Positions 9,016 through 16,895 of a stretch of 64,000 nucleotides of DNA are shown here, in pieces. Within the stretch, counting starts at the first letter, position 1. Each line of letters opens with the position of its first letter. The notes beneath the pieces are model-generated. The model was not told the DNA's origin, made no database searches, and worked only from the letters and a program-made list of their open reading frames with translations. The stretch is from Flavobacterium branchiarum (GTDB lineage Bacteria > Bacteroidota > Bacteroidia > Flavobacteriales > Flavobacteriaceae): positions 62,001-126,000 of the forward strand of contig NZ_JAUFQQ010000005.1 in the NCBI RefSeq assembly GCF_030409845.1. The letters are read 5' to 3'. A program made the position numbers and the translations under genes.

Positions 9016-10060
9016 CATACTTATTCTATTATTCATACTTCCATTTCTTGGCTTTGCAAATGACGATGCCTATATCTCAAAACAAAAAGTTGTCAAAAAA
9101 ACGTATATCGTTAACTCCGACGCAGGAATAGACATAGGCAACAAATACGGAAACATCTCTGTAACAACATGGAATGAGGATAAAATTGATATTGAAGTAA
9201 ACATAAAAGTTTCTGGCAACAATGAAGACTGGGTAAATGAAAAATTAAACAGTATTGACATTACTATTACAGCATTAAAATCAATGGTTAGTGCTAGCAC
9301 CAACATCGGAAAATCATCATTAAAAAGTGGAGGAAGCAGTAATAGCTTTGAGATTAATTACACCATCAAAATACCAAAAAACGGAACTGTAAAACTTAAT
9401 AATAGATACGGAAATATTACCACCGGAGATTTAGCAGCAACAGCTGATATCTTTTGTAAATATGGTAAAATCAACCTTGGCAGACTAAATGGAGATGCAA
9501 ACACGGTTCATATCGAATATTGTAAAAACTCAAATATAGAATACATCAAAGACGGAAATATCGAAGCTCGTTATTCTAATTTAAAAATTAATGATGCTGG
9601 CAAAATTAGCCTAAATACTAGCTATACCGATATCACTATGGGTGAATCTCAAATTCTAAAATACGCTTGCAACTATGGAACTTTTAAGTTTCAAAAAGCA
9701 GGTTCTGTTTCCGGAGCAGGAAATTATTTAAATGTTTCTATTGATGAGATTCTGAATAACTTAAATGTTAGTCTTAATTATGGTAACTTAACAATAGGCA
9801 CTATAAACCAAAATGCAAATAACTTAACTGTTAACGCTCGCTATTCTGATGTATCAATGAAATACGACAGCAACTATGCATTTGATTTTGACATTTCGAC
9901 AAGATATTCTGGAATAAAAACAGATTCTTCAATGCAGATTGCTATCAATGAAGAAAAAAGCAACTCCAAAAAAGTTAGTGGTTTTTATAAGAAAAAAAAT
10001 CAAAACAAAGTTGTACTAACCTCAAACTACGGAAACATCACATTAGTTAAAAAACAATAA
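8999..10060 (+). CDS. exported beta-repeat protein (DUF4097/adhesin-like)
   Basis: A 353-residue exported protein with a signal peptide (about 1-22, MKKHYNILILLFILPFLGFA). The mature part is a series of short strand repeats around the pattern YGNI/YGN/YSD (for example NKYGNISVTTW, NRYGNITTGDL, NYGTFKF, SLNYGNLTIG, ARYSDVSMKY, SNYGNITLV), typical of right-handed beta-helix-like DUF4097 proteins. It probably sits on or under the outer membrane. The ATG chosen overlaps the preceding gene by 17 bases and gives a clean signal peptide; an in-frame ATG 30 bases earlier would place charged residues before it. Function unknown. Confidence 0.72.
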   Translation: MKKHYNILILLFILPFLGFANDDAYISKQKVVKKTYIVNSDAGIDIGNKYGNISVTTWNEDKIDIEVNIKVSGNNEDWVNEKLNSIDITITALKSMVSASTNIGKSSLKSGGSSNSFEINYTIKIPKNGTVKLNNRYGNITTGDLAATADIFCKYGKINLGRLNGDANTVHIEYCKNSNIEYIKDGNIEARYSNLKINDAGKISLNTSYTDITMGESQILKYACNYGTFKFQKAGSVSGAGNYLNVSIDEILNNLNVSLNYGNLTIGTINQNANNLTVNARYSDVSMKYDSNYAFDFDISTRYSGIKTDSSMQIAINEEKSNSKKVSGFYKKKNQNKVVLTSNYGNITLVKKQ

Positions 10061-10079
10061 CCATAAAATCAATCAAAAA

Positions 10080-10811
10080 ATGAAAAAATCAATTCAATTA
10101 CTCGTTTGTAGCGCATTCTTTTTAACAACAATTGCCCATGCACAATGGTCTAATGAACGCATAAAAGGAAATGGAAAAATGGAAACTAAAACTCGATCAA
10201 CTGCCGATTATGACGCAATAAAAGTCATGGGATCCTTTGATGTCGATTTAGTTTCTGGAAAAGAGGGTGCAATTATAGTAAAAGCCGAAGAAAATTTACA
10301 GCCTTATATTAAAGTTGAAGTTGAGGGCAATGTCCTTAAAATATTCACTGAAAAAAATAAAAATATCAGTGCTAGCATGGGCAAAAAAATTCAGATAACC
10401 ATTCCTTTCGAAAAAATATCTAATGTTTCTCTTACTGGCTCTGGTGACGTAACAGCTAAGAACGCTATTAAATCAGATATCTTCACGGCAACACTATCAG
10501 GTTCTGGTAACTTAAATTTAGATGTTGATTCGGATACTTTTAATTTTACAATAAGTGGTTCTGGAGATGCTATTTTAAAAGGAAATACTGAAAATTTTAA
10601 AAGCAAAATATCCGGTTCTGGTGATGTTGATGCAACCTCATTAAAAGCAAAAAATGTAGATTTTACTATTTCTGGATCAGGCGACAGCAAAATCTTTTGT
10701 AGTGATAGCCTAAAAGCAAGAGTATCTGGTTCTGGTGATATAAAATACAAGGGAGATCCTAAAACAAGAGACGTCAAAGTAACTGGCTCAGGAAGCATTT
10801 CAAAAGCATAA
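10080..10811 (+). CDS. exported head-GIN domain protein (DUF2807)
   Basis: A 243-residue exported protein. Residues 1-21 form a signal peptide ending AHAQ. The mature protein resembles the putative auto-transporter adhesin head GIN domain: FDAIKVMGSFDVDLVSG-type opening (here YDAIKVMGSFDV), then repeated SGSGD/SGSGN motifs about every 20 residues (TGSGDVTA, SGSGNLNL, SGSGDAIL, SGSGDVDA, SGSGDSKI, SGSGDIKY, TGSGSISKA). Each motif probably forms a turn in a beta-solenoid. It follows the DUF4097-like gene by 19 bases, last in the sigma-factor cluster, and is followed by a strong terminator. Role in envelope maintenance or adhesion is inferred; no ligand known. Confidence 0.82.
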   Translation: MKKSIQLLVCSAFFLTTIAHAQWSNERIKGNGKMETKTRSTADYDAIKVMGSFDVDLVSGKEGAIIVKAEENLQPYIKVEVEGNVLKIFTEKNKNISASMGKKIQITIPFEKISNVSLTGSGDVTAKNAIKSDIFTATLSGSGNLNLDVDSDTFNFTISGSGDAILKGNTENFKSKISGSGDVDATSLKAKNVDFTISGSGDSKIFCSDSLKARVSGSGDIKYKGDPKTRDVKVTGSGSISKA

Positions 10812-10842
10812 AGATTTCAAAGACATCCATTCTTAAATAAAA

Positions 10843-10893
10843 TATCCCTTCACCACAACTAAATTTTAAACTGTGATGAAGGGATTTCCTTTT
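10843..10893. terminator. bidirectional terminator between convergent genes
   Basis: Stem ATCCCTTCACCACA / TGTGATGAAGGGAT with a short AT loop, followed on the plus strand by a T-rich tail. It lies between the head-GIN gene and the convergent MFS gene and can serve both. Confidence 0.75.
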
Positions 10894-10908
10894 TATATAG
10901 TAATTCAA

Positions 10909-12231
10909 TTAGAACTTCTCTTTAGGAACTCTTCTCAATAAGAATATAGCAACTATAAAAAATAGACCTAAAATTACAATAGCAGCACGCGGACTACCAG
11001 TCACTTGATCGATAATACCATAAACACACATTCCGATTACAATTCCAATTTTTTCAGCAACATCATAAAAGCTAAAAAATGAAGTGGTATCTTCAGTTTC
11101 AGGCAGTAATTTTGAATAAGTCGAACGAGACAGCGCTTGGATTCCGCCCATTACAAACCCAGCTACCGTAGCCATTGCGTAAAAATGTATCGGTAAAGTA
11201 ACAAAATAAGCTCCAACGCAACAAAGTATGGCCCAAACAATATTAATAAAAATTAAAGTGCGAATATTTCCATATTTAGCAGACGCTCTTGAGGTAATAA
11301 CTGCCCCAATAATAGCAACTAATTGTATTAATAAAATACAGATAATCAAACCAATTGTACCTTCTTCTTTAGTTGGCCATTCTACTGCCTGCGCTCCAAA
11401 ATAAGTAGCTACAAGCATGACCGTTTGTACAGCCATACTTGAAACAAAGAAACCGCCTAAATAGCGTTTTAACGGAATATTTATACTCAATAAAGCCCAA
11501 ACCTTCTTTAGCTCTTTAAAGCCATTAAAAAGTATTTGTTTAGATAATTTCTGACTCGTTTCTTTACTTCCTTTTGGTAAATAGTAATAGGTATATTGGC
11601 TAAATACTATCCACCAAATTCCAACCATTAAAAAGGAATATCGCATTGCTTTCATTGCAGCTTCGCCATCAGTTCCTGAGATTCCAAAAAGCTTTGGCTT
11701 CATAATCATAGCCAAATTGATTACCAATAAAATCACACTTCCAATATATCCTAAAGAATATCCTTTGGCACTAATTTTATCTTGCTGTTCTACAAAAGCA
11801 ATATCTGGCAAATAGGAATTATAAAAAACTAAACTCCCCCAATATCCTAAAAGACCTAAAAAATAAAATGCCAATCCAACATATATATTTTCCAGATTAA
11901 ACCAATACAATCCCATACAAGACAAGGCTCCTAAATAACAAAAAAACTTCATAAAAGATTTTTTATTTCCCACATAATCAGCAATTCCAGATAACAAAGG
12001 AGAAATAAAGGAAACAACTAAAAAAGCTGATGCGGTTACAAAACTTATCAAAGCTGAATTTTTAAGATTCATTCCAAAAACATGAATATAATGTTCATCT
12101 TTAGGAAATAGAGCTTCGTAAAATATTGGAAATACTGCTGATGCAATAGTAAGGGTATAAACTGAATTTGCCCAGTCATAAAATGCCCATGCATTTAGCA
12201 GTTTCTTATCGCCTTTTGGTAAGTGTTTCAT
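10909..12231 (-). CDS. UMF1-family MFS transporter
   Basis: A 440-residue inner-membrane transporter of the Atg22/UMF1 branch of the MFS. The opening WAFYDWANSVYTLTIASAVFP is the family signature, followed by about twelve hydrophobic segments; GGIQALSRSTYSKLLPE near 365-380 is the second conserved motif. Vacuolar Atg22 exports amino acids in yeast, but the bacterial substrate is not established, so none is assigned. It stands alone between two terminators, convergent with the sigma-factor cluster. Start is the ATG preceding KHLPKGDKKLLNAW; no earlier start in frame fits. Confidence 0.85.
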   Translation of the reverse strand: MKHLPKGDKKLLNAWAFYDWANSVYTLTIASAVFPIFYEALFPKDEHYIHVFGMNLKNSALISFVTASAFLVVSFISPLLSGIADYVGNKKSFMKFFCYLGALSCMGLYWFNLENIYVGLAFYFLGLLGYWGSLVFYNSYLPDIAFVEQQDKISAKGYSLGYIGSVILLVINLAMIMKPKLFGISGTDGEAAMKAMRYSFLMVGIWWIVFSQYTYYYLPKGSKETSQKLSKQILFNGFKELKKVWALLSINIPLKRYLGGFFVSSMAVQTVMLVATYFGAQAVEWPTKEEGTIGLIICILLIQLVAIIGAVITSRASAKYGNIRTLIFINIVWAILCCVGAYFVTLPIHFYAMATVAGFVMGGIQALSRSTYSKLLPETEDTTSFFSFYDVAEKIGIVIGMCVYGIIDQVTGSPRAAIVILGLFFIVAIFLLRRVPKEKF

Positions 12232-12360
12232 AGAAATAGTATCGTTAATAGGCTACGAATTTATCTAAATTTTATTATAATCGAATAGCTTTTTAAGAAA
12301 TCAATATATTAAGAAATTACCAATTAACTTAATCAACTGAACAATAGCCACCTAAAAAAT

Positions 12361-12387
12361 AAAGCTACCTTAAAAAAGATAGCTTTG
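12361..12387 (-). terminator. terminator after the M48 protease gene
   Basis: Stem AAAGCTA / TAGCTTT (12361-12367 and 12380-12386), followed on the minus strand by a T-run (TATTTTTTAG). Downstream of the M48 lipoprotein gene. Confidence 0.65.
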
Positions 12388-12428
12388 TTGAAAATTAATA
12401 ATTTTAGAAATCAAAAAATATATTCTAC

Positions 12429-13238
12429 TTATTTGATTATACCAACTTTAAGTGCAGTTGCTTTTGCTTCGGGAATTAATACATTCAAATTAGCAATTCT
12501 GGTTGCATCTGACGGGTGTGTACTCAAAAATTCTGGTGTTTGTCCTGATGATTGAGCCGACATTCTTTTCCAAAAAGCAATAGATTCATCTGGATTATAC
12601 CCTGCAATTGCCATAAGTGTCAACCCTATTTTATCTGCTTCACTTTCGTTATTTCTACTAAATGGTAACATCACTCCTACTTGTGATCCAATTCCATAAT
12701 ATTTCTGCCACATTTCTTGTGTCTCTTTGCTTTGATTTCCTGTCACTGCAGCTACACCCACAGCTCCTATTTGTTGCAACTGAGCAGCACTCATACGTTG
12801 TGCTCCGTGATTTGCCAATGCGTGTGAAACCTCGTGTCCCATAACGGTTGCCAAACCTGCATCATCTTTCGTAATAGGCAGAATTCCCGAGTAAACAACA
12901 ATTTTACCTCCTGGCATACACCAAGCATTTACTTCTTTATTATCGACTAGTTTGTATTCCCAACGATAATCTTTAAGATATTGTGATTGTCCTAAATAGG
13001 TCAAATATTTTTCGGCAGCAGCTTTTATTTTCATACCAACATTTTCCACTTTTTTAGCATCAGCAGTACCTGTAATGACTTTATTTTCTTTAAGAAAAGT
13101 ATTGTATTGCTGAAACGAAGACGGAAACAACTCGCTATTAGAAACAAAATTAAGACTCTTTTTCCCTGTAACAGGATTAACAGCACATGAATACACCGTT
13201 GCTATAGCGAAAATTCCCAATAATAATTTATTTCTCAT
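12429..13238 (-). CDS. M48-family zinc metalloprotease lipoprotein
   Basis: A 269-residue peptidase of the M48 family, related to BepA/LoiP-type periplasmic proteases that clear misfolded outer-membrane proteins. A lipoprotein signal precedes Cys18 (TVYSC); CAVNPVTGKKSLNFVS after it is typical of the lipoprotein subgroup. The zinc site is HEVSH at 135-139, in VMGHEVSHALANH, with the third ligand likely Glu200 in NESEAD, and LSTHPSDATRI near the C-terminus is the usual closing motif. It is monocistronic, with a terminator downstream and a TATTTTTG box upstream. Confidence 0.88.
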   Translation of the reverse strand: MRNKLLLGIFAIATVYSCAVNPVTGKKSLNFVSNSELFPSSFQQYNTFLKENKVITGTADAKKVENVGMKIKAAAEKYLTYLGQSQYLKDYRWEYKLVDNKEVNAWCMPGGKIVVYSGILPITKDDAGLATVMGHEVSHALANHGAQRMSAAQLQQIGAVGVAAVTGNQSKETQEMWQKYYGIGSQVGVMLPFSRNNESEADKIGLTLMAIAGYNPDESIAFWKRMSAQSSGQTPEFLSTHPSDATRIANLNVLIPEAKATALKVGIIK

Positions 13239-13260
13239 GACTTTTAGATTTAATTACGCA

Positions 13261-13268
13261 CAAAAATA
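13261..13268 (-). promoter_or_regulatory. -7 promoter box for the M48 protease gene
   Basis: TATTTTTG on the minus strand, 23 bases before the ATG, an exact TAnnTTTG match. No clear TTG at the usual distance. Confidence 0.45.
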
Positions 13269-13538
13269 CAATTATTCTAAATCCCTTTTTTATACAATTC
13301 GTTTAAAAAATATCATAATTAAAATTATTGACTATAGTTACTTTCATAACCAGCTTGATACAATTCGTAAAAAAAAACATTTAACACATAGTTGCAATAG
13401 CTATTTGGATTGTGTTTAAAATAGTTACACACAATAGATTATCTAAATTAATTATAACTTACCAATTCATTTTATTAATTGTCTTACTTTTATATTTTTA
13501 AAACCAACTATTCTAAAAGCGCTACAAAACTTATTATA
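13269..13538. other. 270-bp AT-rich intergenic region
   Basis: Spacer between the divergent M48 and hydrolase genes. A 60-codon plus-strand frame exists but its composition is that of intergenic AT sequence. Nothing else recognised. Confidence 0.35.
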
Positions 13539-14405
13539 ATGTCAAAAAAAAAATCTAGTCCCACAGAATCATTAAAAATCCCACGTTTTATAATAGCAAC
13601 AGGTAAATTCCTTTCTTTTATTTCGCCTAAACTAGCTACTTCATTTGCTACGAAGCTTTTTATAACTCCAATAAAACATAAGGTTCCTAAGAGAGAGTTA
13701 GAAATGGACCATAAAAGCATACAAAGCACCATAAAAGTACCAGCAATTAACAGCGAAGTTGTTGTTTATAAATATGGAAAAAGTGACAAAAAAGTACTTT
13801 TGGTTCATGGTTGGTCTGGTCGTGGCACACAATTATTCAAGATTGCCGATGAACTTCTTAAACAAGGCTACGAAACCATTAGTTTTGATGCCCCAGCTCA
13901 TGGAAAATCTCCTGGTAAAACCACACATATGGTCGATTTTATTGCTTCAATTTTGGAAATAGAAAAACAATATGGCCCTTTTGAAGCTGCCGTTGGACAT
14001 TCATTAGGAGGCATGTCTGTTTTAAATGCTATAAAACAAGGATTAAATGTTAATCGTGCTGTTGTAATTGGTAGTGGTGACGTTGTTCAGGACATTATCG
14101 ATGATTTTGTTGCCAAACTAGAACTAAATCCAGATATCAGTACTCGCTTACGTAGTTATTTTGAAAACAAATACGATGTAAAAATGAATGATTTTTCGGC
14201 TTATGTAGCGGCTGCAGCTGTAAATATTCCCGTTTTGGTTGTTCATGATAAAGATGATCCTGAAGTTGCTGTAAAAGCTGGAATTCACATTAATGAACAT
14301 TTAAAAGACAGCACATTACTATTAACAGAAGGATTGGGACATCGTAAAATTTTAGGCAATTCGAATGTTATTAATAAAACAGTACAATTTATTGAACATA
14401 AGTAA
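13539..14405 (+). CDS. alpha/beta hydrolase
   Basis: A 288-residue cytoplasmic alpha/beta hydrolase of unknown substrate. The oxyanion region is VLLVHGWSGRG (86-96), the nucleophile elbow GHSLGG places Ser155 as nucleophile, an acid probably lies in VVHDKDDPEV (about 235), and GLGHRKI near 270 supplies the histidine. The first 50 residues are basic and weakly hydrophobic but not a clear signal peptide. The ATG (MSKKKSSPTESLK) is preferred to an in-frame TTG/ATG-less extension 60 bases upstream because that extension reads as spacer. msrB follows after 43 bases, so the two may be cotranscribed. Confidence 0.82.
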   Translation: MSKKKSSPTESLKIPRFIIATGKFLSFISPKLATSFATKLFITPIKHKVPKRELEMDHKSIQSTIKVPAINSEVVVYKYGKSDKKVLLVHGWSGRGTQLFKIADELLKQGYETISFDAPAHGKSPGKTTHMVDFIASILEIEKQYGPFEAAVGHSLGGMSVLNAIKQGLNVNRAVVIGSGDVVQDIIDDFVAKLELNPDISTRLRSYFENKYDVKMNDFSAYVAAAAVNIPVLVVHDKDDPEVAVKAGIHINEHLKDSTLLLTEGLGHRKILGNSNVINKTVQFIEHK

Positions 14406-14448
14406 CTAATTTTGTTAGCCTTACTTTTTGACAAAAAAATAAAAAACA

Positions 14449-14841
14449 ATGAAATATCCAATCGAAAAAACAGAACAGGAATGGAGAGAGCAACTTGGCA
14501 ATGACCGTTATCATGTACTCCGCCAAAAAGGAACCGAACGCCCTCATACTGGAGAATATAACCTTCATTTTGAAAATGGAGTATATTGTTGTGGCGCTTG
14601 TAATGAGCCATTGTTTGAGAGTAATTCTAAATTTGATGCCCATTGCGGATGGCCTTCTTTTGATGAATCGATACCTGGTAAAGTCGAATATATCTCGGAT
14701 GTAAGCCACGGAATGAAACGTACTGAAATTCTTTGTGCCAATTGCGGCAGTCATTTAGGTCATGTTTTCGATGATGGCCCAACTCAAACTGGACAACGCT
14801 ATTGCGTGAACTCTTTATCGATAGATTTTAAAGACAAATAG
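14449..14841 (+). CDS. msrB: peptide-methionine (R)-S-oxide reductase MsrB
   Basis: Reduces methionine-R-sulfoxide in oxidised proteins using thioredoxin; cytoplasmic repair enzyme. The 130-residue chain has both zinc CxxC pairs (CGAC and CANC), the HCGWPSF substrate motif, GSHLGHVFDDGP, and RYCVNSLS with the catalytic cysteine near 120. Length and motif order are complete. The frame starts at the ATG giving MKYPIEKTEQEWR, a standard MsrB opening. The broken endonuclease III gene begins two bases after its stop, indicating they were one operon (oxidative damage repair of protein and DNA). Confidence 0.97.
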   Translation: MKYPIEKTEQEWREQLGNDRYHVLRQKGTERPHTGEYNLHFENGVYCCGACNEPLFESNSKFDAHCGWPSFDESIPGKVEYISDVSHGMKRTEILCANCGSHLGHVFDDGPTQTGQRYCVNSLSIDFKDK

Positions 14842-14843
14842 TC

Positions 14844-15484
14844 ATGGATTTATTTGGCGAAAATCCAGATTGGAAAGTAATTCTAGAACCTATTCTAACA
14901 AAATATAAAGGCGAAAACATCCTTTAGATTATCAGAATACTTATCAATTACTTGTAATGGTAGTATTATCAGCTCAAGATTCTGATGCTAACATCAATTC
15001 GATTGCTCCTACTTTCTTTGCAAAATATCCAAACATGGAAAGTCTCGCTACAACAAATACAGAAGAACTGTTTACTTATATCAGTAAAGTTAGAAACTAC
15101 AGAACTAAAGCCGAATGGCTAATAGAAATTGCCAATACGGTTCAAAAGGATGAAAATATCCCGATGACCATGAAAGATTTGGTAGCATTAAAAGGTATTG
15201 GTCGAAAATCTGCTAATGTCATTTTAAGAGAGTCTAATAAGCCCGCTGAGGGAATTATTGCAGATTTACATGTTATTCGCGTAGCGCCAAGAATTGGACT
15301 TACTAAAGAATCTAAAGATGGTAATAAAGTAGAAAAAGAATTGATACTACTTCTACCAAAAAACATTTGGGGAGAGATAGGAATGGCTATTTCTTTTTTA
15401 GGAAGAGAAACATGTCGCCCAAAACCTAAATGCAACGAATGCCTCATTAATCCGCATTGCAATTATTATTTAAGTTTTGAATAA
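14844..15484 (+). pseudogene. endonuclease III-like DNA glycosylase, broken by one missing base
   Basis: Endonuclease III removes oxidised pyrimidines from DNA. The ATG frame reads MDLFGENPDWKVILEPIL and then hits TAG at about 14926. One base further over, HPLDYQNTYQLLV continues without a break to VMVVLSAQDSD, so a single A appears to be missing in the short A-run at about 14915-14919 (GAAAAC). The rest is intact: LKGIGRKSANVI helix-hairpin-helix with the catalytic Lys, ADLHVIRVAPRIGL with the catalytic Asp, and a four-cysteine cluster (C-x5-C-x2-C-x5-C) at the C-terminus. With one base restored the product would be 213 residues, the family size. True mutation or sequencing error cannot be separated here. 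Confidence 0.85.
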
Positions 15485-15530
15485 CTTTCCTTTACAGCAT
15501 AACAATTAAACGTATCAAAAATAAAAGCAT

Positions 15531-15563
15531 AAAAAAACCAAGACTCACGTCTTGGTTTTTTTT
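15531..15563. terminator. bidirectional terminator
   Basis: AAAAAAACCAAGAC, loop TCAC, GTCTTGG, then an eight-T run. Lies between the convergent endonuclease and TPR genes and can stop both. Confidence 0.85.
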
Positions 15564-15581
15564 ATGCTTAGAAAAATGATC

Positions 15582-16850
15582 TTACATTTTTGCTTTCAAT
15601 GCTTTGTATTCAGCAGTCATTTCAAGTGCGCTGTAAACATTTAAAAGTGTTTTAGAAACATCCTCATTTTTAGGATCTAACTCAACTGCTTTTTTAAGGT
15701 ATGGAATTGTACTTTTGAAAAGGTTATTTCTTTTAGCTTTCAATTCATCATAACGCTTCATGTCTTTAGCTGAATTTCCAAGCTTATTCATCTCGTCAAT
15801 TATAACTTTCTCGCTCTCTAATTTTAAAGCAGCTAGATTAATGTAAGCATTAACATAGTCAGGTTTAATTTCGATTACTTTAGTATAATATTTTTCAGCA
15901 TCAGCAGTATTTTTTGCATTTCCGCTTAATACTCCTAAGTTAAAAAGCAAATTAACATCGTTTGGATTGTTTTGCAAAACCTCACCAATTAATTTCTTAT
16001 ACATATCATAATCCTTAGTTTCCAAATATAAATTTGCTTCTGTTAGGATTAAAGAACTATCTTCTGGATTAGCGGCTCTAGCTTCAGCGATAGCTTTTTT
16101 AGCTTCTTCCGTTTTACCGTTTTGAACTAAAATAAGTGAGATGTTTTTAAAAATTTCACCTCTTTTAGAAGGAGAAACTTCAGTTTTTGGATTCTCATGA
16201 GTTCCAATCTTAATAGCAAGATCTCTTTCATTTGCAGTAGCAAAAGCATTATCTTCTCCAGTTGCTTTATTTGTAGCCAAGTACGTTGTACCTTTTCCTG
16301 AATATTTTAAATTTTTCAACTCTTCATAAAGAGGTAAAGCAGCAGTATAATCTCCAGCATTTACATAAGTTGAAGCTGCATAATACAAGTTAACTGTATC
16401 TTTTTTATCTAATAAATAAGCATCATAGATTTTCTTTGCTCCATCTGCATGTTTATTCGCTTTAGAATCAGCGATAGCTCCATTAATCAATCTTCCTTTG
16501 ATATCAGTAATTGAAGCTGCTGCTTGAGTCGAATATTTAGTTTTCCCTGATGCTTTTTCAGTTTCAATTAATTTTTTATATGATTCTGCAGCAAGCAAAA
16601 GGTTTTTTCCTTCATCTACTCCTTTTTTAGCTTCTTCTAAATAAGCGTTTCCTTTTACAAAATAATACTGAGCTTGCTCTGTATCTTTTGCATTTGTAAT
16701 CAGGTAATCTGCTGCGTCAAGAATAGAAATAGCCGATTTAGTATCGCCACTTTTCAATGCTTTTTCAGCACTCTTAATTTGATCTTTTTGAGCAAAAGTA
16801 GCTACTGATATCAGTAAAGCTGACGCTAGTATTACATATTTACTTTTCAT
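15582..16850 (-). CDS. exported tetratricopeptide-repeat protein
   Basis: A 422-residue protein with a signal peptide (MKSKYVILASALLISVATFAQ) followed by a helical region made of TPR-like repeats, most clearly NDVNLLFNLGVLSGNAKNT and KPDYVNAYINLAALKLES and the final NEDVSKTLLNVYSALE unit. TPR proteins act as scaffolds; the partner is unknown. The ATG used lies three codons inside an in-frame TTG; the ATG gives the normal signal-peptide start. It follows gyrA by 45 bases on the same strand and ends at a strong terminator, so it is probably the last gene of a gyrA transcript. Confidence 0.85.
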   Translation of the reverse strand: MKSKYVILASALLISVATFAQKDQIKSAEKALKSGDTKSAISILDAADYLITNAKDTEQAQYYFVKGNAYLEEAKKGVDEGKNLLLAAESYKKLIETEKASGKTKYSTQAAASITDIKGRLINGAIADSKANKHADGAKKIYDAYLLDKKDTVNLYYAASTYVNAGDYTAALPLYEELKNLKYSGKGTTYLATNKATGEDNAFATANERDLAIKIGTHENPKTEVSPSKRGEIFKNISLILVQNGKTEEAKKAIAEARAANPEDSSLILTEANLYLETKDYDMYKKLIGEVLQNNPNDVNLLFNLGVLSGNAKNTADAEKYYTKVIEIKPDYVNAYINLAALKLESEKVIIDEMNKLGNSAKDMKRYDELKAKRNNLFKSTIPYLKKAVELDPKNEDVSKTLLNVYSALEMTAEYKALKAKM

Positions 16851-16895
16851 AGTGTTCAATTTTTATATTTAAATTTGTTTGTTGGGTTCTATTAA

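Noticed and set aside
13237..13419. 60-codon plus-strand frame between M48 protease and hydrolase genes
   Set aside because: AT-rich spacer with Lys/Ile/Tyr-heavy translation, no start context; overlaps the M48 promoter region.
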